This document shows positions 35,701-44,397 of a DNA stretch of 64,000 nt, in pieces. The number at the start of each line of letters is the position of its first letter. Position 1 is the first letter of the stretch. A program made the translations under genes and the position numbers. The stretch is from Styela clava (Eukaryota; Chordata; Ascidiacea; Stolidobranchia; Styelidae), in contig NC_135255.1 of NCBI RefSeq assembly GCF_964204865.1, forward strand, positions 4,092,001 through 4,156,000, given 5' to 3'. The notes beneath the pieces are model-generated. The model ran no database searches and was not told the DNA's origin. It worked only from the letters and a program-made list of their open reading frames with translations.

Positions 35701-38700
35701 ATCATGTCGTTCAAAAGTGTATAGAATGCGTGCAACCCGCCCACCTACAGTTCATAATCGATGCATTCAAAGGGCAGGTATATTCTTATCTATTTTCAAA
35801 TTAATATATGATTTTGATTGGGTTTCCGCAATACCTAACTACTTCTCTGTCTTCTATGTTTTTGCGCTGGTGGATTTGTATGCAAGGATGCTGTAGCAAG
35901 AGTGAATAGAGTGATAGCTATTCTAAGTGATTTAAGAGTCTTGCTGCACACTAACATAAAAATATTTTTGTAACGTTTTGTTTGACCTATGTGAACTATG
36001 TATGTCTGAGGAAGTCTGACATTGGTCAGACGAAAAATTACAGAAATATATTTGTGTTAGTGTGCAGCAAGACTCTTAAATCACTCAATATATGATTTAT
36101 AATAATTATTCCCGATAGTATGATATTTTTGAAGAAGAAAATTTGGTCGGGTGAAGATCACACTTAGTAATAAAAGTGACTAATTTCTCAGCAAAAGTAT
36201 GGGATACCTCCTAATTGCCAAAATCTGCATTACATTCATATTTCAACTATGCTCTTTGTTACTTACAGCTGTGGCTATGCTTTAATTAGTTTTATCGGTT
36301 TTTTTAAAACATACTTGACTGACACCATTTTGTACCTTATTTTAGGTAATCTTGTTATCTATGCATCCTTATGGATGTCGTGTGATGCAGAGAATCCTGG
36401 AACATTGTGCTGTAGAACAAACTGTTCCAATTTTAGAAGAACTACATCAAGTAAGTTTACTTCATTGCCGGAGATTTAAGGCGGGGAAACTCATTAACAC
36501 TAGACAACCTTTTTATAAAGTGTATAGTAATAAAGTTTAAAAAAAATGCGTTCCAGAAGTGTGTGTACCAATAGGGAGGTAATTAATTTTGTTCGTCTAC
36601 TTTACATCAAATTGTGTAAAGGAACTGAAACCTATGGGCAGGGGGTTTATTCACTTTGTTAACACAGACAGTCCCCGAACTCGTAATAGAACTAAATAAA
36701 ATAAGGAAAATTGGAATAAAATTATGGCCGGTCTAACCCTATCTGTTACACACGCTACGGTAGTACCAAAAAAACTAAACGTTCAGCAAGTTTGATATTA
36801 TTCCTGACTTTCACTCCAAGAACGATAACTTTCACTGAAATTAGATCGAATAGCAGCAACACTGAATTTTGTTCAAATGATTTCACTTTGTATTTTTTGC
36901 AGCATGCTGAGACATTAGTCATTGATCAGTATGGGAATTACGTTATTCAACATATACTTGAACATGGACGACCGGAAAATAAAAGCAAAATAGTGTTAGG
37001 ACTCACTGGCAAAGTTCTGAAGTTGAGTCAACACAAGTTTGCAAGGTAAGTTCGGTTTTATTAAGGTTTATACCGTATTATTGTATTTTCATCTCTAATT
37101 GTGAAAACAGTGTTGATCTGTTGATTACCTGAGTATTCTATTATACATTATTAAAATTCTACCTGAGTATTCTATTATACGTTATTAAAATTCTTTATAT
37201 ACGCTCTTTTATATACGTTTGGATCTGACTTTGGTCCGAGAATGAATGCATTCAAACTTTTTTGAATTTGGTTTGCAGATAATCTGAAGATAATTTGTAC
37301 TAGTGCAGAATAGTTACTCGCCCAAATATCTAACAACTCAAATAACTGAGGGCTAATTGCTATTTAATCACATTGCTGACTAGTCTGTGATGATCACTTG
37401 TTTGTCTGATCAAATGATGCACACAACTCTCTCTTACTGAGACTAGTTGACAGTGGCGAAACGGCATAGCTGTTAAAGCGTTAGACGTGACTGTGATGGC
37501 ATCGCAGACTTCGCATCTAGGGCTCAAACCCCATGGTTCCCATTTCCCCTAGGGTGTAATAAATTAAGTAGGATATGTCGAATTAAGTCACAAGACTCCA
37601 ATAGCTGTGGAGTCTCAGGCATTCTATAATACATTATTGAAATTTGAGGGTTTTTTTGATACGTTCTGTGTGACTTTGGTCTGAGAATGAATGCATTCAA
37701 ATTTTTTTCTGAATTTTTTATTTTCGAGGATTATTATTGTGTACTTTGTATTGACTGTTCAATCAGAGGTCAGGCTAAATATTCATGTTTTATATCTTTC
37801 CCTCTAAAAATAATGCACTAAGTTACTTTTCTTTTTTGTTTGTTCAGTTATTTAGTTAGTGTATAACCAGCTTTTCGACAACTTAGCTCATTTTGTTGAA
37901 AGTGCAACAGTGTAAACCTGCTGAAATTAATTCCGGTTTACGTTGCTGTGCTTCTAACAATCTATTGCATTTTCATCATCTTCCGTAAGCTGATATTAGG
38001 ATTTCATTTTCCATAGCAGCTTGAGTTATTTTGGGCTAAGGACAGGCCATACTTAAAGAACTAATCTTTTTTTCTTGTCTTGTAGGTCAGTTGTTTCGCT
38101 TTTTTATGTACTATCTTGCCTGAAATTGTCGATTGATATTTTGATATTTAAGTTAGACATCGACACCTCTATTAGCTCTTTATCAGTGGTTTTCAACCCC
38201 TTTTCTTTTCGCATTCTTTTAATATATTCAATCTATTTTTGCTTTCCCATTGCAGAAAATAATGCTGTTCTCACAGTAAACAGCAAAATGAAACAGTCGA
38301 AAAATGTAATACTAAAATCGAATCACGTGTAACAAATATGTATTTAGTGTGTCTCGGTTAATAAAGCCAAGAGCTGAAGGATTTTTTTTCTGTTTCGACT
38401 ATGCTAGGTATTCGACGACGACATGTTATTTAACCAAACTTAAAGATGAGCATTTTTCCACCCCAAGAAACAGTTCTTAATTCAGCCCTTAATTAATTGA
38501 TAAAGAAACCCTCTCTATATATACAGCAGGCATGTAGTTCAGATTGAAAACGCCTGTCAGTTAGATGTTAATAAAAATGGTTTGCTCTAGAGCAGAGGTC
38601 GGTAAGTTTTTTGGACCAGGGGTCCCAAATTTTGTCCACCCAGACTGGCGGGCCATGTAAGTGTGACGTAAAAATTTACATTTCATGAACAATACTTACA

Positions 38701-39665
38701 GTGTTACAAAAGCAAAATTTGGAAACGATGATTCTCTTGCCAAATTTAATTTAATCGCAATATCAACCAATTTTTAGGCTGAAACATGAAAATTTGGTTT
38801 TAGTTCGATTGTGGCAGCATCAGGCGGCCAGATTGAATTAACAAATGGGCCGGATTTGGCCTACAGGACGTAGTTTGCCCATTTCAGCCCTAGAGTGTAC
38901 AATGGCCAACTGAAATATTGCATTTTATTTCCTTTCAGTAATGTAGTCGAGAAATGTGTGAGTCATTCATCACGGCTAGAACGAGCAATGTTGATTGAGG
39001 AAGCTTGTCAGGAACATGATGCTTTGGTGATCATGATGAAGGATCAATTTGCGAATTATGTCGTTCAGAAAATGCTAGATGTTGCTGAAATTCCACAACG
39101 AAATGTGAGTTCTTGTTGAATTTATTTGTTTTTTTATATTGCGCTTATTCTCACCTCTCGGGGCAATGAAGTGAAGTAAATTTTACACACGACTCCAAGT
39201 TTTATCTAGACTCCCAAGCTCTATCTAGGCCATTTTGACTTTTGGGGAATTTGTATTTGCGACTCCAGTGTCAATGAAAACATTAAAACTTCTGACACCG
39301 GCTGCACATCACGTTGCAGGGTTGCATTTTTTGTTTATTGTTCTGCAAGCAGTTGTTTTTGGTATTGATTTTAGATTTGTTCATGTAATAAAAAAGTCTA
39401 CGGAAAGGTTACTCAAATATGTTAACTATAACTTATCTTGAAAATATTTTTTTAGTTGCTGATAAACAAGATTCGTCCACACATGGCCCAACTGAGAAAA
39501 TTTACTTACGGCAAACACATAATTGCGAAACTTGAGAAATTTCTCATGAAGAGCACATCCTCTCCGCCTGGATCTGTTTCAACAACGCTTTCTCCGAGTC
39601 TGGGGGCACCAACAGTTGTTTTGCCTCGGGACATTAGTGGCAATGTTATGCCTTCAAACCAATAA
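17746..39665 (+). CDS. PUM: Pumilio RNA-binding translational repressor (21 coding exons)
   Basis: Coding exons: 17746-17862, 19241-19348, 20574-20772, 21226-21368, 22029-22150, 22228-22442, 23076-23269, 26212-26332, 26540-26863, 27175-27318, 27869-28021, 32811-33050, 33719-33839, 34153-34296, 34607-34748, 35335-35451, 35640-35777, 36346-36450, 36903-37045, 38939-39104, 39456-39665. All phases match; 1121 aa, between human PUM2 and PUM1 in length. It is a cytoplasmic protein that binds UGUANAUA in 3' UTRs and recruits deadenylation and repression factors. The N-terminal ~740 residues are low-complexity (Q, S, G, P) with conserved patches such as AYYDQTGAL. The PUF domain starts at [12 protein letters not shown] (~746) and runs to ~1090. 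Base-reading residues, repeats 1 to 8: SR/Q, NY/Q, CR/Q, NH/Q, CR/Q, NY/Q, SN/E, NY/Q, exactly the code for 5'-UGUAUAUA-3'. The start follows an in-frame stop. The final exon ends VMPSNQ. Confidence 0.95.
17961..18706. mobile_element. Palindromic MITE with ~200-bp arms and TA flanks
   Basis: 17963-18160 (CCGTAACAGCAGGTAGCTTC, TTATATCTCGACTAAATTGG, TTCGATCGCGCA, AAAATTGACACTCC) is the reverse complement of about 18508-18704. Both ends read CCGTAA and both are flanked by TA, as for Tc1/mariner-type insertions. It lies in Pumilio intron 1. Confidence 0.75.
19390..19798. mobile_element. Tc1/mariner-pogo-like MITE
   Basis: The ends are similar inverted repeats: GCGATACATCGGTAGTCGAA at the left, and the reverse complement of the right end reads CAGTGATACCTCGATACTCG. 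TA flanks both ends. CAGTGATACCTCGG-type ends are typical of pogo/Tigger relatives. No coding capacity. Confidence 0.55.
21673..21735. mobile_element. hAT-like terminal fragment
   Basis: GGTGGTTCTCAAACTTCTAT followed by GACCCCCTTC and GACCCATGG resembles the start of hAT MITEs. The matching end was not found, so limits are uncertain. It is in Pumilio intron 4. Confidence 0.4.
22543..22870. repeat. Old dispersed repeat (GACTCC-rich), copy 1
   Basis: AAAATTTTGATTCCCGACTC and ATAAAAACATCTTAAACCTC then CGACACC recur in diverged form at 28400-28545/32500-32650 and at 39190-39300. The class is unknown. It lies in Pumilio intron 6. Confidence 0.4.
23810..23966. mobile_element. Short hAT-type MITE (141 bp)
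   Basis: The element spans 23818-23958, with ends CAGGGATGGCCAATAC and the reverse complement of CAGGGTTGTCCAAAAC. Its flanks TGTGTAAC and CGTGTCAC match at 6 of 8 positions. It lies 60 bp from the next hAT insertion. Confidence 0.55.
24010..25927. mobile_element. hAT-type element (1902 bp) with perfect 8-bp TSD
   Basis: The element spans 24018-25919. Both ends begin TAGGGATGCGAC in inverted orientation, and both ends carry GGCCGAATCCGAGTAT subterminally. The flanks are identical GTAATTAG (24010-24017 and 25920-25927). No transposase frame survives. It sits in Pumilio intron 7. Confidence 0.9.
27660..27735. repeat. Dispersed repeat fragment shared with 31.9 kb and 57.5 kb
   Basis: AAGTGGCATAATTTCGGCAG and GAAAGCCGTTGCATGGGAA match GGGTGGCATAATCGCGCGCC and GAAGCCGTTGCACGGGAA at about 57520-57570. 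The first part also matches AAGTGGCATAATCGCGGCG at about 32011-32029. Confidence 0.55.
28075..28366 (+). pseudogene. Decayed duplicate of a Pumilio PUF-repeat exon and its intron
   Basis: This segment in Pumilio intron 11 copies 35362-35650, that is most of exon 16 (PUF repeat 3), all of intron 16, and the first bases of exon 17. Shared runs include ATCAGGGGTCATGTACTA, AGCATTGGAATGTATTCCAC and TGATGATATTGCTGCGTCCT. The copy has a small insertion after ACGGCTG that breaks the frame, a 3-base loss, an AGA-to-TGA change, and the donor AGGTTCGA changed to AGATTCGA. It therefore cannot act as a coding exon. Conservation extends through intron sequence, so it arose by DNA duplication and not retroposition. 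Confidence 0.85.
28400..28545. repeat. Old dispersed repeat, copy 2, split by hAT insertion
   Basis: GGCTGTGGAGTCTGGAG and AAAATTTTGATTCCAGC resemble the repeat at 22543-22870. The sequence appears to continue after the hAT element at about 32500-32650 (CAGACTCCTGACTCCAGGGA). Confidence 0.35.
29544..31744. mobile_element. Nested hAT-type element (2185 bp) with perfect TSD
   Basis: The element spans 29552-31736, with 15-bp inverted ends CAGTGGCGCAACCAG and identical flanks GTGACAAG (29544-29551, 31737-31744). It inserted into the 28554-32491 element and is therefore younger. It contains an inner inverted-repeat pair (30140-30500 and 30835-31115). Confidence 0.9.
30140..31115. repeat. Foldback structure inside the nested hAT element
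   Basis: Arms at about 30140-30500 and 30835-31115 are inverted copies: CCATGTGTGGCACGGCAATA, TCAATAAACTCCGACTTGAA and TTTTCATCCTCAGTTTCGAT at the left match CCATGTGTGGTTCGGCAATA, TCGATAAACTTCGACTTGAA and TTTTCATCCTCAGTTTCGAT on the opposite strand at the right. The spacer is about 330 bp. It may be part of the host element or a third insertion. Confidence 0.75.
33051..33718. other. Pumilio intron 12
   Basis: AT-rich intron with no recognised repeat or gene. Confidence 0.5.
34749..35085. repeat. tRNA-derived SINE-like unit, copy 1
   Basis: Within Pumilio intron 15 a tRNA-like head at about 34920-35010 has an A-box-like TGGCGTAATGG and a B-box-like GGATTCGAATCCC. It is followed by a tail shared with 37540-37615 (TAGGTTATGCTGAATTAACT, CACAAGACTC). 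The upstream block (CTGACTAGTCTGTGATGATC) is shared too, so the unit was copied as a larger segment. It is not a functional tRNA: no clean acceptor stem was seen. Confidence 0.6.
35926..36085. repeat. Perfect-armed palindromic MITE (160 bp)
   Basis: The first ~31 bases (AGTGATTTAAGAGTCTTGCT, GCACACTAACA) are an exact reverse complement of the last ~31. An inner GTCTGAGGAAGTCTGAC hairpin is also present. A partial relative is at about 51400-51470. It is in Pumilio intron 17. Confidence 0.8.
36545..36765. repeat. Dispersed repeat, copy B (Pumilio intron)
   Basis: Direct relative of 8998-9220: GAAGTGTGTGTACCAATAGG, GAAACCTATGGGC, ACAGTCCCCGAACTCGTAAT and AATAAAATTATGGCC in the same order. Confidence 0.7.
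37127..37193. repeat. Tandem duplication of a 33-34 bp unit
   Basis: ACCTGAGTATTCTATTATAC followed by a TTATTAAAATTCT block occurs twice in succession, with only a base or two different. Confidence 0.7.
37256..37615 (+). pseudogene. Duplicate of the end of Pumilio exon 15 plus SINE-bearing intron
   Basis: This copies about 34726-35085. It starts with the last exon-15 codons (TTTTTTGAATTTGGTTTGCA) with the donor changed from CAG|GTAATC to CAGATAATC. It then carries the same intron block and tRNA-like SINE head (about 37451-37540, B-box-like GGGCTCAAACCCC). It is flanked by diverged direct repeats of about 100 bp (37138-37262 and 37618-37712, both with GAGAATGAATGCATTCAAA). It is in Pumilio intron 19 and is non-coding. 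Confidence 0.75.
38585..38895. mobile_element. hAT-type MITE, copy 2 (295 bp)
   Basis: The element spans 38593-38887, in reverse orientation to 10019-10322: TTTTTTGGACCAGGGG, GACTGGCGGGCCATG and GGATTTGGCCTACAGG match its complement. The flanks CTCTAGAG and CCCTAGAG agree at 7 of 8. It ends 51 bp before Pumilio exon 20. Confidence 0.75.
39190..39300. repeat. Old dispersed repeat, copy 3
   Basis: GACTCCAGTGTCAATGAAAA then CATTAAAACTTCTGACACC resembles the GACTCC-rich repeat at 22543-22870. It lies in Pumilio intron 20. Confidence 0.4.
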
Positions 39666-42060
39666 TAATGTTGTATTATTGCTCGCTTTCAAGCGGAATC
39701 ATGTTTTTGTTTTCATCGTAATTTACTATAATGTCTATAGAGTGCTGTGTAAATATCATGTTGATGAAACTCTACAGATGATGATATATCGAACAATTTT
39801 TATCTTGTATATAATGACAAACATGGCTTTTAGGTGTAAAATGGTAAATTGAGCGTCTAATCAACCCATTCTATATGTGTTCTGTACAAAGTATTAACGA
39901 CCTTTCAGATGACGATATTGTTTGTGTAAATTATCACTTCCCTTCTTGTCTATATGCATTCTGAAATATTATTAGAATGCTGAATAAGTTTAACGTGTGT
40001 TTCAGTTTTTTACATATAAAAACACCTCGTTTTTGTAATATACTTCCAGCTACTCAGTCACTTATAACAAAACAACAATACAGTTTGTTAACGAAGTGTC
40101 CAACTAAATTTGAATATTTTTCGATATAAATCTTGAACAAGGTCTAAAACTTGTTTCGTGGAAGTGTGGAACGGAATCTAAATAACATATGGATGAAAAT
40201 ACTCATTAATTTTTTCAATGTGTCCACCTTATGATTTGTTAATATTATAATCTCATTGTTTAAAAATTTATGAAATGTTATGAAAAACAGCAATGAAGCG
40301 GTGTGAATTACTCTTCATTCAAATTTATCACTGAAATCTTTGCGAGGCGTGCTAATGCACCTCGTGAATTTGATGATAACTTTAAGCTATAGCCAAAGGT
40401 AGGCTATTTATATCATGGACTACAAAATATGTCCTGATAAAGAAGTTTGATTTATGCTCTTAATTGTTTATAATGTATATGGTTGAATTTTGATTGTGTT
40501 ATATTAATTCCTGGCAAAGATGACGCCAGGTCTTCTTAGTACTTTGATTTGCTTTAAAAACTAATTTTTGTTCATCTATGACAGTGTATGTTAGCTCTCT
40601 CCCTTTTACTAAGTACAAAATGTATTCTTCTTTCCTGTTGTAAAATAGCGATTTCTCTCAAATGCCTGAAAATTTTTCCGTGCCATGGCAAAGGGGCCCT
40701 GTATATAAGAAGCATAAAAGCATTGCTGAATTATGATAAAACGAGCGATCACTTTGAATGAATTTTGATTGTAAATAGTATGCGAATCTTTGTTGTGTTT
40801 ACGCTCTGAACGTTGATTTTTTAACATATTAAAGTGCCTTAGTCATATTCACGCTCAGATTTTTTCATTTTGTAAGATGTAAATTTACATGATTTATGCG
40901 GTATGTTTATAGTACTACAACTCAGTGACGCTTAACCATCCTGCCTCAATTGCAAGAGTATCCTGTACTGAGGTTCAGGATGTCTTGCGGCAGTGTAAAT
41001 TTGTTAATATTGTCCATAGGTAAGTAAATAGTACAAACGTGCGATGTGAATAGTGTATAAAGAATGTAAAAGAGTGTACAGTATCTATTTTTTGAATGCG
41101 ATCGCCGTTGTACATTTATTCCCATCTAGCTTTTTATTGAAGTGCAGATTTGTGACATTGCTCTTATATAGTATTAGCTGCAATGTGTTTTATTAACTAG
41201 CTTGTTTCACCTATTAGGAACCAACATGTCCAAATGGGGGTAAAGTTTATTAGGTCATGGGACCTGCTTTTGAACTTCGTATCCACTTGTAAAGACGTTG
41301 CAAACAGGGCTTTTTCTCTCTGATACGGGGCCAAATGGCTGTATGCCTGTAAATACTTTTATTTACCCTATTTTTGTTTCCAAGTCATTGTAAATACTAA
41401 TGAATATTTTAAGTATACTATCATGTCTCACTTGGATATCCTTTACCCACTATTGTCCCGGTCCTCACTTGGTCGGTTGTTTACTTTCGTCATCTGCTCT
41501 TATTTTACAAACTTCCAGGAAAGTTCTTTTCATCCAATCTTTTAAAAAGTATTTTCTCTCTACCTTGTTAAATATGTATCGGTAAAGTTCATCCAGTGTA
41601 CATATCTTTTTCCATTTTTCTTCACTTTGCATTACGATTACAATTTGGTCTGAAATTTGCAGTGGTAGGTAATGGTTGTAAAGAAAATATTATAGCTCTC
41701 TTCTTTTAAACGAGTTGGGTGCAGGCTGATTTTCTAATGTTCAAATTTGAAAAATAGTATAATATTGGAAGAGTTTTGAATCTCAGAACATGTCCCTGTT
41801 TTTTTCATGATCGAATCTATCACTTTTTAGTTGATTTATATATCTTGAAAATTATTGAGTGAAAATAAGTTTATTGGCGATTTTCAGACAAAGTGTGTCG
41901 TTTTGTTGTACAGTAAATTAGTCCTTTGACGAAGCAAGTCTATACTTTTTAACTTATGCTTCTCTATATTACTGCTTAATATTGTACAGGTTCGAGTTGA
42001 ATAAATTGGTATGTTGTTGATTGGCAATAAATCTATTTGTGTACAATGTACATAATATTG
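39666..42060 (+). promoter_or_regulatory. Pumilio 3' UTR with cluster of Pumilio response elements
   Basis: An AATAAA at 42026-42031 is the likely poly(A) signal. TGTANATA, the consensus read by PUF proteins, occurs at 39748, 39806, 40700, 40770, 41348, 41389, 41597 and 42047. Two of these (39806, 40700) are the optimal TGTATATA. The last lies 16 bases past the AATAAA and may be at or beyond the cleavage site. The arrangement suggests that Pumilio protein represses its own mRNA; binding is inferred from motif identity. The UTR end is predicted, not observed. Confidence 0.7.
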
Positions 42061-44397
42061 GCGGGTGGAGTTTTGTGTCTGTTAGTGTTAAACGCTATTT
42101 GGATTTGGAATTTTAGATGTTTTAACGATCCCCACATATAGAACTCTGCCTTCAGGTCTGGCTCTCGCTGTGCTTTGTGTAAATGAGTATTTTAACGATA
42201 CCCACATGCAAGTCTTTTCCCCCTATTCATTGCCATACAAGAGAACTCTCGGGCGCTGGCAGTTCTAAACCGCAGGTTTTCTCCATCGCCAAACCTATGC
42301 GACTGAAACGAATAATTGGTTAACCAGTCTCTTTTCGATATGGACTGTTAACTGAACGTGAAACCGTGGTTCGTCATATGATTTAGCCGTCTTATCAGCT
42401 TCCCTCTCCCCCGGAACAAGTGAAAATCCTGGCTCTATCGGTAGAAATCGAATGAATGATGGTTGTGTTGTGGTTTATCCACTAGACGTCGCAGGGCGCG
42501 GCACAATACTCAGAGCGCTGCTTTTGTAAAGGGCGCTTAGCCAATCAAATCGCTACGATGCCTCTTCAATGCGTCCCTGTGAAACCCGACACTTGGTTTA
42601 GTGCTGCTTTGTTTGTTTGCTCGGTACTATTGAACAAAAGGATGACGTGAGGCTGTCCCTCTCATCGATTAGGTAGGATTTGAGTAATGTACTTAGAGAC
42701 GGACGTCGCACGAAAAACGTCGCCTGGCGATCGCCCTCCACTGTATTGTATCTTGCAGATGCTGATATGAGACAGTGAGAGGCTTAGCTCAGTACCGGTA
42801 CAGCAATAGCTGGAGGGAGGCGCAGCTGCTGTTTGCGTTAATTTTATAGGATAGGATTTATCTCGGACGAGAGGAGAGGCGATAAGACAAGACAGCTTAA
42901 TCATATGTTGAACCACAGTTTCTCGCCCGGTTAACAGTCCATGTCGAGTATGGATTTGGTTAGCCATTTATTTCTGTATTTGTTTCAGATCCATGGACTT
43001 GATGGTGGCTGGGTGGAGGAAGCCGTAACTGAGGCTACCGGTAATCGTGCTTACATCTGTACCGTACCGGTACATGGTTAACTGCCCTTTCTGCTATTCT
43101 TTCCAGTTTACAGCTGTATGAGTTTGCTTATAAAACTTATATTGACTGATTGAAGTGATACTGTACCATTACCGGTATACTAGTATAGAATATTCATACA
43201 TTTAACAATGGTAAATTGGGAAACAGTGAAACACCATGGTATCTCAGTAACTACTGAACTAACCTATTTCAATATAGACTATTAAGATATACCGATACCT
43301 GCAGACCTGGGTAATGATATTAACAATATGCAGGTTTATGCCTTGCACAGCAGCATACTCGTTGCATATTATTGTACCTATTTGCAATCATCATTATTAC
43401 TATAACTAGATTCAACAAGTTGTGATGACTCAGCCCGGCCCCCTTCCAGTGGCGTTTAGCACGCAAGACCCCCCCATTTATCATTCCGATGGTATTTTGA
43501 TTAGTAGATTTCAAATCCTACTATGTTCAGACAATTCATACTCAACCAAGTGAAAACATCTGTGAAATAACCTTATCAAGCAATGAAACTTGGAAGAAAG
43601 GGGGAGTTCCTACGAAACTTTACTTCATGAAAAATCTAAAATTCATATTATATAATTTAGCAAAACTTGTTTTTACTGCAAGTAAAAAACTCCTTGTAAA
43701 ATATTCTCTATAAATTATAATTTTGCATAGCTACCAAACAGTGATTGCAAGGTACTGCTTACACAGACCCTTGTTCAGAGTGAAATGCACATGGAATATT
43801 GTATCAAATATATATATATTATTCCAAGTTCCAAATTTGAAAATGCACGTATTAGTTTTGGGGATATTATATATCACTGATTCTTGAAGTCTATGGTTCT
43901 CAATGCTCATAATTGCTTAAGTATTTTGAAGGTATTTAATATACAACATCCTCAAATAATTTTTATACATTGCACTAAATAGGTATATGGCTCTTAATTA
44001 ATTAAAAGAACTCTTTTCTCACAGTATGGCTTGTGTCTTAAAGTGATTCAGTCAAAATTTGGACAAATTACCTATAAAAAATCCATTTTATGCTGAATTG
44101 ATCTTACTTTTTATTTATTTGTTCTAAAATATAGTTAAATTCATTTCCATTTCACCTATTGTGAACCGAAATAAAAATGGACTATCAGTACACTTCAATA
44201 CTAGGAAATATCCTGAATTGACAGCAGGAAGTCTAAAAAATTACCAAAGAATTTGTTCACTGTGATCAAATCAGGACCATTTTGTTTTACTGATATTTTC
44301 CTGACCAAGTTTTGATTGCACAATACAAAAATTTCCAACAACTACAAGAATCCTGGTCATAAAAAGGGTTGACATGTAAAAAAAAAGAAGCAAAACC
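42061..44397. other. Intergenic region and presumed CDKN1 promoter/5' UTR
   Basis: It contains a foldback element (42337-42950) whose centre is notably GC-rich. CCGGTAC-type short repeats lie near 43060-43190. No TATA box can be assigned with confidence. No other gene is evident. Confidence 0.45.
42337..42950. mobile_element. Foldback element related to the 1.1-2.5 kb element
   Basis: 42340-42430 (ATGGACTGTTAACTGAACGT, CGTGGTTCGTCATATGATTT, GCCGTCTTATC) is the reverse complement of about 42845-42950 (CATGGACTGTTAACCGGGCG, TGTGGTTCAACATATGATTA). The block GTGGTTCGCCATATG...CTCTCC also occurs at 2155-2240 (minus) and 59340-59400 (plus), defining one dispersed family. The interior is GC-rich. 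Confidence 0.7.

Noticed and set aside
37451..37540. Possible tRNA gene, second site
   Set aside because: Same reasoning; part of a duplicated intron segment.
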